A stretch of DNA of 64,000 bases, from positions 50,980 to 114,979 of the forward strand of contig JBCCEJ010000009.1 of assembly GCA_039030335.1 (NCBI GenBank), given 5' to 3'. The position numbers were made by a program, and so were the translations under genes. This stretch comes from JBCCEJ01 sp039030335 (GTDB lineage: Bacteria; Pseudomonadota; Gammaproteobacteria; HK1). Of this stretch, positions 34,060-43,121 are shown one piece after another. Below the pieces are notes generated by a model that did not search any database, was not told where the DNA came from, and saw nothing but the letters and a program-made list of their open reading frames with translations. Each line of letters begins with the position of its first letter. Position 1 is the stretch's first letter.

Positions 34060-35217
34060 TCAGGGCTGTTGCCAGTATCGCGGAGTGAGGAATCCGGACT
34101 CTGCGACTGCTTTGGCCGCCAGCCCGTGCGCAAGCCCATTCCAATGCCCGTCGTGAGGATGCTCAAAACGCTGTCGGTGAACTGAAAAGTGTTCTGAGAA
34201 GATGGGGTGCATGTCGACCACCTGGTGGCCGGCACGCTGTGCGGCGCCGGCGAGATATGTTCGCATCCGTGCGAAGTAGCTGCTGTCATCGTGCGTCAGA
34301 CCCGTTTCGGTATAGTCTCGCATCCCGTCCAGGACGAACATCACCCGGTCCGGCCGCCATCCCGTTCTCGTTTTGAGTTCCCGCAGAAAAGCGTCGACGG
34401 CGCGTTCTGAACTGGCGATACGCGGGGGATCGGCACGGGCAACCGTGTTACCCACGAATACTGGCGCCGCCTCATTCGTGACCTCGGTAGTCGCACGATC
34501 CTGCCAGTAACGGTCAAGCCGCGAAGGCAGTGAAAGCACCTTAAGATTGAATACGAGATAACGGCCCAGCGCGGAGCCGAAAACCAGCTTTCGACGCGGA
34601 TTCGGATGATAGGGAAAAAGCTTGAGCCGCAGTTCATCCCCCTCTTCCACGAAGTGGTGGAATCCCGGCCCCTGCTTGACGGACGCAAGACTCTCGTCGA
34701 AGTCGTTCCCAACGACCAGGAACACAGCGCCGCGGGCACCGTAGCGCTTCTTCGCGTGTTCCGCCCAGGCTACGTACTGACTGAGCGGCGCACCAGACGC
34801 CGCAAATGCATAGACGGCGAGATCGGGTGCTGCTATCTCGCTCAACCTCGACCCCATCGTCTGTGGCTGCGGCACGATCAGGCCCTCGATGTAGCTGTCG
34901 CCCACCAAGGCCACCACCGGTCGACGCTCGTCGGCGGCGTATTCATGCAGGCTCGCGAATCCCGCACGATTGATCCTGACGCGGTTGGCACTCTTCAGGT
35001 CCCAGTCAGCCGAGTAGGTGATAGTGCGGTCAGGAACGAAATGGAACACAGGCTGCGCCGGGGTTACAGCCACGGCCTTGGTTCCGGAGTCGACCGGAAG
35101 GAAGCGCAATGCTACCTCCAGTGCCAGGATTGCAAGGACACAACCCACGCCCGCAGACAGCATCGCAAAGAGCATTGTTTTGATGCGCGAACGCCGCAAC
35201 TGCTGATCTCTGTTCAT
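34060..35217 (-). CDS. Membrane-anchored SGNH-hydrolase-like protein
   Basis: A 385-residue protein starting at ATG 35217. One N-terminal signal-anchor helix (about 14-40) places the rest in the periplasm. The catalytic serine is in ALVGDSYIEG (Ser108, block I of GDSL/SGNH), with GNDFDES as a probable block III-like segment and DGHWNGLAHGLAAKAV near the C-terminus as the D-x-x-H block V. Such proteins commonly act as O-acetyl transferases or esterases on surface polysaccharides, like AlgX/AlgJ or DltD-type. The neighbour GT-C-like protein also fits envelope glycan work. Gap 35218-35425 holds nothing identifiable. Confidence 0.75.
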   Translation of the reverse strand: MNRDQQLRRSRIKTMLFAMLSAGVGCVLAILALEVALRFLPVDSGTKAVAVTPAQPVFHFVPDRTITYSADWDLKSANRVRINRAGFASLHEYAADERRPVVALVGDSYIEGLIVPQPQTMGSRLSEIAAPDLAVYAFAASGAPLSQYVAWAEHAKKRYGARGAVFLVVGNDFDESLASVKQGPGFHHFVEEGDELRLKLFPYHPNPRRKLVFGSALGRYLVFNLKVLSLPSRLDRYWQDRATTEVTNEAAPVFVGNTVARADPPRIASSERAVDAFLRELKTRTGWRPDRVMFVLDGMRDYTETGLTHDDSSYFARMRTYLAGAAQRAGHQVVDMHPIFSEHFSVHRQRFEHPHDGHWNGLAHGLAAKAVAESGFLTPRYWQQP

Positions 35218-35425
35218 GGCCTGGCCGGATACGGGCGAGAGCTGTCGCGCACGTGCGTGGCCATACTGACGAGATATTAACGCATTACCGGCCGTCGCCT
35301 GGGCCAATCGTTACAGGCGGCATAGCAGCGGTCGGCCAACGTCTCGGTGCACGCGCAGGGGCCGTGCGCGAGGCCGGTTCCAGGCCGCCAGTCAACTGAG
35401 TCGTTCCGGGGAGAAACCGACCGCT

Positions 35426-37456
35426 TCAGGAATAAAACGAGCAGATGACCTTCGCGAAATCCGCCTTGATATCGGGCCGCTCCAGGCGCTGAAACTTCCC
35501 GGCAAGCCTGACCATGTAACCGGACTCAAGATGTTCCAAAGGGCCCTCGTCCTGCATCCAGCGAAGCATCAGATAGACCAGGAACTGCTCGCCTTCCTGG
35601 ATTGTCGTTCCAGCTTTCTGCCACTGCCCTTCGACGGTCCTCGCCAACAGCAACTCGGCCTGTTCATGTTTGTCCAGTCGCTTGAGGCCATAGGCCATCG
35701 CGACCAGGTCGAACACCTGCTTCTTGTGTACACCGGAGAGTTGCACGACCAGGTCTTTAGGCCGGTCCTGTTCCAGCGCAACAAACGCGAGCAGCCGTCG
35801 GCTCTGGTCGGACCGGATAGACGGATACTTGGCCATCGCGTCGTTGTCGTTGGTCCTGAGGGTCTGCATGAACTCGAGCAGCTGACGCAGTGGGGCTCCC
35901 GGCGGCAGCTGCGACGCGGAGTCAAACTCCCGATCCGGTATGACATCGAGCCCCGGCCAGCATGCGGGTCGGAACAGGTAGTCACCTACCGTCTGAAAGG
36001 TACCCTCGCCACGCTTCATCAGGAAGAAACGGTCGGACAGATATTCCAGTCCGAACAGGCCCGTCCTTCGCAACGCGAGGTAATAACCGTATTGGTTCGA
36101 GAACATGGCATAAGCGATGTTGCGATCCTGCGTCTCGCGCACGAGAGTGTTACTACCTTCCAGGAGTTTGCGGTAGGTGCGGTAGAACTCGATCGGGTAC
36201 AGCATGTTTGTACGTCCATCGATGTACACCGGGTAGTCCGGGCCTGCGGCAAAGCTCAGGTAGCCGCCGAGCGCGTACTCGTTCAGAACCGGCCCCGGTG
36301 GCAGAGTTGTCAGATGCGCGGTCACTTCGACTGGCTGGGTAGCGAAGAAGCGGTCGTAGCGCACCGGCACCGAGGCGAGGAAGCCCTGAAGCAGGAATCC
36401 AAACGTCGCGAATATGCCAACGCCAAGCATCACGGTCAGGTACCGAATGGAGAGCTTTGCCTGCTTTAGTTTTCCGACGACATCGAGTTCGCTCAATGCG
36501 ATAGCAAGCAGCGCGAAGTTGGTGACGCCCGCGTAGCTGAACAGACGGGCGAGTTCGAAAGACTGCACGCCTAAAACCAGAACGATGACCAGATACCCAA
36601 ACCTCTTGAGGTAGATGAGCAGACCGGCGAGGAAGACGTAACCTACGAGCACCACATAGTACTCTGTGCGAATTCCCGGGTCGGTGTTGCTAAACTCTCT
36701 GATGTGCGAAAACCAGGACTGGTCAAAGGTCAACATCAGGAAGAAGAAGTGCTCGAGCGTGGGGTTCGCGAAACCAACAAGAAAGACAACGCATCCCCAG
36801 CCAGTCCACATCGCCCAGGTGCAGTCGGCTTTGCGAGCGTAGAGTTGCAGCGCCTTGTCCACGAACAGCCCGAAGAAAATGACATAGGCGAATACGGGCG
36901 TGTGAGAATTGACCCAGAGCAGAACGAAACCCGCAATCAGCAGCATGTTCCTGTGACTGAAGTCGTCCAGAGCCCGCTTGTAGAGAATCAGGGCGGTCAA
37001 CACGCCGGCGAAGAACAGTAGTTCAGGCCGGTCGACGATACGGGACGACACGAAGTGCAGGATGATGGGGAGCACGACTGTCGCGATGCGCCAGTCCACG
37101 CGGTGCAGATGCCAGAGACCAAACAACGCCGCCACGAACAGCGCCAGACACACCATACGCAGGGCGACGAAGCCCCCGCGCTCGCCGAATATGTCCAGCA
37201 ACCAGGCGAGGAGCACATCGAACAGATAGTTGCTGTAGTACTCCGTACCCGTAAAAGTGAAACTGAGGTTGTCTACCAACGGCCCGAAATAAGAATGGCC
37301 GTTGGCGAGAATGTCGCGCCCGATCGCGGCATGCCAGAAGGGGTCATGAAAACGGGCATCTACGAACGAGGCACCGAGAACATGTGCGAGGGCGAGCAGA
37401 CCGAGAATAACGGTAACGATCGTCTGCGTGTTCTTGGTGTCGGTCCAGTGCGTCAA
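35426..37456 (-). CDS. Polytopic membrane protein, GT-C glycosyltransferase-like
   Basis: A 676-residue protein with 9-11 predicted helices in the first 400 residues and a large soluble C-terminal region. The first loop contains FHDPFWHAAIGRDILANGHSYFGPL, and the soluble part has LPPGPVLNEYALGGYLSFAAGPDYPVYIDGRTNMLYP, a pattern seen in many uncharacterised GT-C-like membrane proteins. The catalytic acidic residues cannot be assigned, so activity as a glycosyltransferase is only a suggestion. Start at ATG 37456 (MTHWTDTKNTQT). It lies upstream of the SGNH gene on the same strand, with a 208-base gap. Confidence 0.65.
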   Translation of the reverse strand: MTHWTDTKNTQTIVTVILGLLALAHVLGASFVDARFHDPFWHAAIGRDILANGHSYFGPLVDNLSFTFTGTEYYSNYLFDVLLAWLLDIFGERGGFVALRMVCLALFVAALFGLWHLHRVDWRIATVVLPIILHFVSSRIVDRPELLFFAGVLTALILYKRALDDFSHRNMLLIAGFVLLWVNSHTPVFAYVIFFGLFVDKALQLYARKADCTWAMWTGWGCVVFLVGFANPTLEHFFFLMLTFDQSWFSHIREFSNTDPGIRTEYYVVLVGYVFLAGLLIYLKRFGYLVIVLVLGVQSFELARLFSYAGVTNFALLAIALSELDVVGKLKQAKLSIRYLTVMLGVGIFATFGFLLQGFLASVPVRYDRFFATQPVEVTAHLTTLPPGPVLNEYALGGYLSFAAGPDYPVYIDGRTNMLYPIEFYRTYRKLLEGSNTLVRETQDRNIAYAMFSNQYGYYLALRRTGLFGLEYLSDRFFLMKRGEGTFQTVGDYLFRPACWPGLDVIPDREFDSASQLPPGAPLRQLLEFMQTLRTNDNDAMAKYPSIRSDQSRRLLAFVALEQDRPKDLVVQLSGVHKKQVFDLVAMAYGLKRLDKHEQAELLLARTVEGQWQKAGTTIQEGEQFLVYLMLRWMQDEGPLEHLESGYMVRLAGKFQRLERPDIKADFAKVICSFYS

Positions 37457-37861
37457 AGTTATCTCTGCGCCGGTTCCGCGCGTTCAGCCGGCCCATTTCC
37501 AATCGCCCGCGGACGGGTGGAAACGCAATCCAGTGCGGGTAGGAAAGTGTGCATCCGGCCAGGATGCATCTGGTCAAAGGCCCCACGGCCGGCAGCGCAA
37601 AGTGACCTGGCTAACAATGTTCCCGTTGTGACGGCACCGTCATCGTGACGTCGTCAGCCCAACCGAGGACATCGCGACTCAGTCTCGTAGAGGAGCAGAG
37701 TCGAGGCTGACATCGTAACCCCGGATTGTACCCCTTTCGAGATACCGGCGCGCCCCGACAAATCAGAGCGAGTCTGTTGCGAACGCGGAATCACTGGCAA
37801 AGCGCGGCGACAGACATCAGCGTACGATAGTTAAACCAAGCCAACTTGAGGAACATCGCCG
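37457..37861. other. Intergenic gap upstream of the GT-C-like gene and the MOSC gene
   Basis: A 405-base gap between divergent genes. It contains the short palindrome TGACGG-CA-CCGTCA (37629-37642), a possible operator, and GAGGA about ten bases before the MOSC start. No coding frame in it looks real. Confidence 0.4.
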
Positions 37862-38326
37862 ATGTGGAAGGGGCGCCTCCGACACATTCATATCACCGAA
37901 CAGGGCAGCGCGGCCATGGAGGAACTACAAACCGCAAACCTCATCGCCGGTGTCGGCATAGAGGGAGACCGCTACGCCACTGGCCGCGGGCACTACTCGG
38001 ACAAGCCCGATATTCGCGAGGTCACACTCATCGAAATCGAGACGCTCGAAGCGCTCGCGCGGGACCACAAAGTTGAGCTTACGCCGCAAGAGCATCGGCG
38101 CAATTTGACGACAGAAGGAGTGCCCCTCAATCATCTGGTTGGCAAGCGGTTCAAAGTTGGCGACGTGACGCTGGAAGGCGGCCGGCTGAACACACCGTGC
38201 GCTTATCTCGATGGGCTGCTCGAAAAGCGGGTATGCACGCTGCTATGGCATCGATCCGGCCTGAACTGCCGCATCATCGACGGCGGCGAGATCAAACCAG
38301 GCGACGAGATCGCGCCAGCCGACTAG
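37862..38326 (+). CDS. MOSC-domain protein
   Basis: A 154-residue stand-alone MOSC (molybdenum cofactor sulfurase C-terminal) domain. Family features are EGDRYATGRGHYS at about 34-46, LTTEGVPLNHLVGKRFKVGDVTLEG and the conserved Cys113 in RLNTPCAYLDGL, which in related proteins binds or transfers sulfur or coordinates molybdenum cofactor. Similar stand-alone proteins (YiiM/YuaD-like) take part in detoxifying N-hydroxylated compounds or in Moco handling. Start at ATG 37862 behind GAGGA. It converges on nqrM, separated by a GC-rich hairpin at 38353-38369. Confidence 0.87.
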   Translation: MWKGRLRHIHITEQGSAAMEELQTANLIAGVGIEGDRYATGRGHYSDKPDIREVTLIEIETLEALARDHKVELTPQEHRRNLTTEGVPLNHLVGKRFKVGDVTLEGGRLNTPCAYLDGLLEKRVCTLLWHRSGLNCRIIDGGEIKPGDEIAPAD

Positions 38327-38352
38327 ACCGTCGACCCGCAAACGCACCCCGG

Positions 38353-38369
38353 CGCCGCTCAGCGCGGCG
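38353..38369. terminator. GC-rich hairpin between MOSC and nqrM
   Basis: CGCCGC (38353-38358), loop TCAGC, and GCGGCG (38364-38369). It lies between two convergent genes and may end the long nqr transcript and the MOSC transcript. No clear U-run on either side. Confidence 0.4.
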
Positions 38370-38376
38370 GCGGGCG

Positions 38377-38568
38377 TCAGTCGCCCTGCCGTTCTGCCGG
38401 GGCCGCGCCCTCCGGGCGAGAACTGCAGGTGCGGGTGCACGCGCTGCAGTTGCCGCTGCTGAGCCCGCCGCAACTGCCCTGGATGGGGTTGCGGCCCAGC
38501 AATACTCCGGCCGCCATGCCAACCATGACGAGGGCCAGAAGCACGAAGCTCAATATGAATGTAGCCAT
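38377..38568 (-). CDS. nqrM: Na+-NQR maturation protein NqrM
   Basis: A 63-residue protein easily overlooked by annotation. It has one transmembrane helix (MATFILSFVLLALVMVGMAA) and then GRNPIQGSCGGLSSGNCSAC, closely matching NqrM, which is needed to place the iron centre between NqrD and NqrE. Four cysteines are visible (33, 41, 44, 48). Its ATG overlaps the apbE stop by one base (TGATG). Being last in the nqr operon is its usual position in gammaproteobacteria. Confidence 0.93.
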   Translation of the reverse strand: MATFILSFVLLALVMVGMAAGVLLGRNPIQGSCGGLSSGNCSACTRTCSSRPEGAAPAERQGD

Positions 38569-39620
38569 CAGATCACCAGGTGGCGTTCAAACGCGGGCGT
38601 CCAGCGCTCAACGACGTGACCGCCTCGTTCCCGGATGAGGAAGTGCGCCGCCAGACCGCGTCGCTCAGCCCAGTCATAACCCGCATCAGGGCCCATGACC
38701 ATCAGCGTGGTGCTCGCCGCGTCCGCGGTCATCGCACTGCCGTCGATCACACTCACTGACGCCAGCGTGTGCTGGACGGGACGGCCGCTGCGTGGATCCA
38801 GCGTGTGCGCGTAGCGGGCTTCACCATCTTCGAAGAAATTGCGGTAGTCACCCGACGTCGCGATCGCGCCGCCGGCCAGATCTACGACCCGCTGCACGGC
38901 ACGAACACCAACCTCGGGGCGTTCTATGGCAACCCGCCACGATTTGCCGCCCGGGCGGGCGCCTTTGGAGCGCAGTTCCCCGCCGATCTCGATGAGGTAG
39001 TCGTCAATACCGTGCGCATCGAGTACCGCCGCCACGGAGTCCACGCCGTAACCTTTGGCAATACCCGATAAATCCAGAGACAGGTTATCGCGCTGCTTAC
39101 GCACCCGACCGGCGTTCAGGTCGAGTTCCAGGGCGTTCCAGCCAACGCGCTCCATCAGCCCGTCCACAGCGGCAGGCGCCGGCGCGGCGCTGATACTTCC
39201 GGGCGGGCCGAACCCCCAGAGATCGACTAGCGGACCTACCGTCGCGTCGAACGCGCCGCCGCTTTCGCGGCTCATGTTCCACGCTTCGGCGACAACGCTG
39301 AACGTTGCCCGCGACAGCGGCTGCCAGGTCGCCGCAGAGAGTCGATTCAGACCCATCAGCTCGGATGAGTCGCGGTAAGTGGACATCCGTGCGTCAACCT
39401 CTCGGAGCGCGGCGTCGACCGCGGTGCGCACCTGCGCGAGTTGACGGTCACCTGGATGACCACGCAGTCGTACCGCGTAACCGGTGCCCATCGTGGCTCC
39501 GTCGAAGCCAACTGGTTCGGCGACCGTGCCGGCGCATCCGGCTATCGCGACAACCCCGGCTGGCAGGGCCAGACGCGCCACCGTGGCGCCCCCGGCAATA
39601 AGAAAGTTTCGTCTATGCAT
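38568..39620 (-). CDS. apbE: FAD:protein FMN transferase ApbE
   Basis: A 350-residue lipoprotein. The lipobox IAGC gives a lipidated Cys29 after a twin-arginine-like start MHRRNFLIAGGATVARLALP. The flavin-transferase core follows: MGTGYAVRL, GAFDATVGPLVDLWGFG, DLSGIAKGYGVDSVAAVL, GELRSKGARPGGKSWRVAIE, then SVSVIDGSAMTADAASTTLMVMG. It attaches FMN by a phosphoester bond to threonines of NqrB and NqrC, whose target sites are intact in this operon. The ATG at 39620 is chosen with AGGA upstream; a longer frame to 39683 is not needed. It lies between nqrF and nqrM. Confidence 0.95.
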   Translation of the reverse strand: MHRRNFLIAGGATVARLALPAGVVAIAGCAGTVAEPVGFDGATMGTGYAVRLRGHPGDRQLAQVRTAVDAALREVDARMSTYRDSSELMGLNRLSAATWQPLSRATFSVVAEAWNMSRESGGAFDATVGPLVDLWGFGPPGSISAAPAPAAVDGLMERVGWNALELDLNAGRVRKQRDNLSLDLSGIAKGYGVDSVAAVLDAHGIDDYLIEIGGELRSKGARPGGKSWRVAIERPEVGVRAVQRVVDLAGGAIATSGDYRNFFEDGEARYAHTLDPRSGRPVQHTLASVSVIDGSAMTADAASTTLMVMGPDAGYDWAERRGLAAHFLIRERGGHVVERWTPAFERHLVI

Positions 39621-39707
39621 CGTCTTCAAGTCCTCGCCTGCTCGTGATTTCGGCTCCTGGTCTTTCCTGCCGCCGGCCGTCAAAAGACACCCGACAGCAA
39701 GCCGGAC

Positions 39708-40940
39708 TCAGCCGCCGAAGTCGTCGAGCATGATGTTCTCTTCCTCTACGCCCAGATCGAGCAGCAGGTTGATGACCGCCGTGTTCATCATCGGCGGCCC
39801 GCACATGTAGAACTCGCAATCTTCCGGGGCGGGGTGAGTGGACAGGTAGTTCTCGTAGAGCACGTTGTGAATAAAGCCGGTGTAGCCGGTCCAGTTGTCT
39901 TCCTCAAGCGGCTCGGAGAGCGCCAGATGCCACTCGAAGTTCTCGTTCTCAGCCGCAAGCTTGTCGAACTGATCGACATAGAAGGCTTCGCGAAGTGACC
40001 GCGCTCCGTACCAGAACGTGATCTTGCGCTGCGATGAGATCCTCAGCAGCTGATCGAAAATGTGCGAACGCATCGGCGCCATCCCGGCACCCCCGCCCAC
40101 GAACACCATCTCAGCATCGGTCTCTTTGGCGAAGAACTCCCCGAATGGGCCCGAAATAACCGCCCTGTCGCCCGGCTCGAGATCGAATATCCACGACGAC
40201 ATCTGCCCTGGCGGCACATCTTCCGGCGCGCGCGGCGGCGGCGATGCAATACGCACATTGAGCATGATGATGCCTTTCTCTTCCGGGTAGTTCGCCATCG
40301 AGTAGGCGCGGGTGACAGTCTCCGTAACGGTCGACTTGTATCGCCAGATGTCGAATTTGTCCCAGTCTTCGTGGAACTCATCCTCAATCTTGAAACCCTT
40401 GTATTCCACTTCGTGCGGTGGGCATTCGATCTGGATGTAACCACCGGCGCGGAACGGCACTTCCTCGCCTTCTGGCAACTCCAGCACGAGCTCCTTGATG
40501 AACGTGGCGACGTTCTCGTTGGAGCGTACCGTGCATTCCCACTTGCGCACGCCGAACACTTCTTCGGGTACCGCGATGCGCATGTCCTGCTTGACTGTCA
40601 CCTGGCAGGACAGGCGGTCACCCTCACGGGCTTCGCGTTTCGTGATGTGGGTTTCCTCGGTGGGCAGAATCGCCCCGCCTCCTTCGAAAATCCGCACCCG
40701 GCACTGCGCGCAGGTACCGCCTCCGCCGCAGGCCGAAGCAACGAACAGATTGGCGTCAGCAAGGGCGCCGAGCAGCTTGGAGCCCACCGGCGCCTGCACG
40801 GTGCGCTCATCGTTGATGATGATGTCGACATTGCCGGTCGAAACCAGCTTCGAGCGCGCCCCCAGAATCAGGAAAACGAGCGCCACGACAATGCCTGTAA
40901 AAAAGGCGACGCCAAGGACAACTTCCAGAATCCCGGTCAT
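39708..40940 (-). CDS. nqrF: Na+-NQR subunit F (NADH-oxidising)
   Basis: A 410-residue subunit where NADH enters the Na+ pump. A membrane helix is at residues 3-25, then a plant-type [2Fe-2S] ferredoxin domain with SACGGGGTCAQCRVRI and GDRLSCQVTV providing the four cysteine ligands, then an FAD domain (RAYSMANYPEEKGIIMLNVR) and an NADH domain (FVGGGAGMAPMRSHIFDQL; EFYMCGPPMMNTAVINLLLDLGV). The C-terminus ENIMLDDFGG is the typical family end. Overlaps nqrE by four bases. Confidence 0.98.
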   Translation of the reverse strand: MTGILEVVLGVAFFTGIVVALVFLILGARSKLVSTGNVDIIINDERTVQAPVGSKLLGALADANLFVASACGGGGTCAQCRVRIFEGGGAILPTEETHITKREAREGDRLSCQVTVKQDMRIAVPEEVFGVRKWECTVRSNENVATFIKELVLELPEGEEVPFRAGGYIQIECPPHEVEYKGFKIEDEFHEDWDKFDIWRYKSTVTETVTRAYSMANYPEEKGIIMLNVRIASPPPRAPEDVPPGQMSSWIFDLEPGDRAVISGPFGEFFAKETDAEMVFVGGGAGMAPMRSHIFDQLLRISSQRKITFWYGARSLREAFYVDQFDKLAAENENFEWHLALSEPLEEDNWTGYTGFIHNVLYENYLSTHPAPEDCEFYMCGPPMMNTAVINLLLDLGVEEENIMLDDFGG

Positions 40941-41545
40941 AGTTGAATCCCCGAAAATGCCATGAAACCAAGTGACATGAGCCCGGCGCTGATGAAGGTG
41001 ATGCCGAGACCCTGCAGACCGTCAGGAACGTCGGAGTACTTGAGCTTCTCGCGAATACCGGCGAGCAGCGTGATTGCGAGCGCCCAGCCCGCGCCAGAAC
41101 CGAACCCGTAGACGACGCTCTCGGAGAAGTTGTAGTCACGCTCGACCATGAACAGCGATCCACCCAGGATGGCGCAGTTCACGGTGATGAGCGGCAGAAA
41201 GATGCCTAGACCCGTGTAGAGCGCCGGAAAGTACCGGTCGAGCAGCATCTCCAGGATCTGCACCATCGCAGCGATCACACCGATGTAGCTGATGAGCCCG
41301 AGGAACGACAGGTCCACATCGGGCAAACCCGCCCAGGCGAGCGCGCCATCTTTCAGCAGGAACTGGTAGATGAGGTTGTTGGCCGGTACGGTGATCACCT
41401 GCACCATGATGACGGCAATGCCGAGGCCGAAGGCCGTCTCGATCTTCTTCGACACGGCGAGAAACGTGCACATGCCGAGAAAGAACGCGAGTGCCAGGTT
41501 TTCGACGAAAACCGCGCGCACGATGAGGCTGAGATACGCTTCCAT
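40937..41545 (-). CDS. nqrE: Na+-NQR subunit E
   Basis: A 202-residue integral membrane subunit with six helices. The two cysteines that bind the intramembrane iron centre with NqrD are visible in FLGMCTFLAVSKK (about Cys26) and LITVNCAILGGSLF (about Cys120). Starts one base after the nqrD stop and overlaps nqrF, so the genes are translationally linked. Confidence 0.98.
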   Translation of the reverse strand: MEAYLSLIVRAVFVENLALAFFLGMCTFLAVSKKIETAFGLGIAVIMVQVITVPANNLIYQFLLKDGALAWAGLPDVDLSFLGLISYIGVIAAMVQILEMLLDRYFPALYTGLGIFLPLITVNCAILGGSLFMVERDYNFSESVVYGFGSGAGWALAITLLAGIREKLKYSDVPDGLQGLGITFISAGLMSLGFMAFSGIQL

Positions 41546-41546
41546 A

Positions 41547-42215
41547 TCAGTGCGCCTCGGCGTGCTGTTGAGCGATCACGTAGTCGCGCTTCTCAACCTG
41601 CGCAGGCTTCCAGCTGCGCACCGCCCAGATGACCAGGCCGATGATGAAAAAGGCGCTTGGCGGAAGCAGCATCATGCCGTTCGTCCAGTACCAGCCGCCC
41701 TCTTCCGTCACCGGTTTCAGGATCGTGTAGCCGAGCAGCGATCCTGAACCGAACAGTTCCCTGATGGTGCCTACCACGATCAGAATGAGGCTGTATCCAA
41801 GCCCGTTACCGAGGCCGTCCAGGAAACTCATGCCCGGAGGATTTTTCATCGCATAAGCTTCGGCGCGGCCAAGCACGATGCAGTTCGTGATGATGAGCCC
41901 GACGAACACCGAGAGCTGCTTGGCGATCTCGAATGCAAATGCCCGGAGCAGCTGATCGACGACGATCACCAGTGACGCGATGATCGTCATCTGCACGATG
42001 ATGCGAATGCTGCTCGGCACATGTTGACGGATCATGGCGATCGACGCGCTGGAACACGCCGTCACCGCTGTCAGCGCCAGACACATCAACAGCGAAGCAG
42101 CGAGCGTCGTCGTGACCGCAAGCGCTGAACAGATGCCCAGAATCTGCAGCGTTATCGGATTGTTGTCGACCAGCGGGTCTACAAGGACCTGCCGTTCTTC
42201 CTTACCCATTGCCAT
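41547..42215 (-). CDS. nqrD: Na+-NQR subunit D
   Basis: A 222-residue integral membrane subunit. Cysteines at the expected places, LGICSALAVTTTLAAS (about 29) and IITNCIVLGRAEA (about 112), complete the iron site shared with NqrE. The RnfE/NqrD family features (GLGYSLILIVVGTIRELFGSG) are clear. Starts at ATG 42215, 39 bases after nqrC. Confidence 0.98.
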   Translation of the reverse strand: MAMGKEERQVLVDPLVDNNPITLQILGICSALAVTTTLAASLLMCLALTAVTACSSASIAMIRQHVPSSIRIIVQMTIIASLVIVVDQLLRAFAFEIAKQLSVFVGLIITNCIVLGRAEAYAMKNPPGMSFLDGLGNGLGYSLILIVVGTIRELFGSGSLLGYTILKPVTEEGGWYWTNGMMLLPPSAFFIIGLVIWAVRSWKPAQVEKRDYVIAQQHAEAH

Positions 42216-42254
42216 AACGTTGATTCCAAGGTTGCAAAATTCGATTGCCGGGCT

Positions 42255-43121
42255 TCAAGCCTTACCGTCACGCAGCTTCCCCAGGAACGGCGCGAACCCT
42301 TGTTCGCCAAGCCAGAACCGGATGAGATTGGTAACGCCGCGGCTGGTCAGCGTCGCGCCCGCGAGGCCGTCCACCTGATGGATGGCCTCGGTGCGTGACG
42401 GGATGACGACACCCTTGATGACCTCCAGCTGCAGTTCGGACTGCTCGTCGTAGAGCTTTTTGCCGACCCACTTGGCCCTCCAGGCCGGATTGTCCACTTC
42501 GCCGCCAAGGCCAGGGGTTTCCGCATGCTCGTAGAACCGCAGACCGGCGACTGTCTCGAGGTCGCCTTCGAGCGACAGGAACCCGTATAGCGTCGACCAC
42601 AGGCCGTAGCCGTGGACCGGCAGGATCAGCTGCTTGATATTTTCACCGTCCCGGAGCACGTAGACAGTGGCGATCTTCGCGCGCCGACCAATGCTTGCGA
42701 TGTCGTCGTCAGACTCGAGGTCCACGCTCTGCGCGGGGTCGCCCGCCGCCGAGCGCTGCTCATAAGTTTCGGCTTCCACGGCGTCGGTGAAGGTGCCGGC
42801 CGCCAGATCGACCGCGCGCACTTCAAACTGCGAGAACGCCTGATTGATATCGACGCCCGGCTCCATCAGGCCGGCTACGGCGAGAATGTTCTTCTTTTTG
42901 TCGACCGCGCGGTTGGCATCCTGAATGGGCCGCAGTGCAACAGCGGCGCCGGCGACGACGATCGAACAGACCAGGCAAAGCGTCATCGCCACGCCGACCG
43001 TCTTGCGCGGGTGATCGTTCGGCAACGTCAGCATCTTGCGCAGCGGGCCGGGTAACCAGCTGGGAATGACGGGCTTGTCGGCGCCGTCTTCCGGTTCGTT
43101 GAGGTTCGGCTCGTCGCTCAT
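42255..43121 (-). CDS. nqrC: Na+-NQR subunit C
   Basis: A 288-residue subunit with one membrane helix (about 41-63) and a periplasmic domain with covalently bound FMN. The attachment threonine is Thr257 in VDGLAGATLTSRGV. The ATG at 43121 overlaps the nqrB stop (ATGA); a long in-frame extension toward 43829 is the opposite reading of nqrB and is rejected. Periplasmic markers NPAWRAKWVGKKLYDE and GGEVDNPAW are normal for the family. Confidence 0.97.
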   Translation of the reverse strand: MSDEPNLNEPEDGADKPVIPSWLPGPLRKMLTLPNDHPRKTVGVAMTLCLVCSIVVAGAAVALRPIQDANRAVDKKKNILAVAGLMEPGVDINQAFSQFEVRAVDLAAGTFTDAVEAETYEQRSAAGDPAQSVDLESDDDIASIGRRAKIATVYVLRDGENIKQLILPVHGYGLWSTLYGFLSLEGDLETVAGLRFYEHAETPGLGGEVDNPAWRAKWVGKKLYDEQSELQLEVIKGVVIPSRTEAIHQVDGLAGATLTSRGVTNLIRFWLGEQGFAPFLGKLRDGKA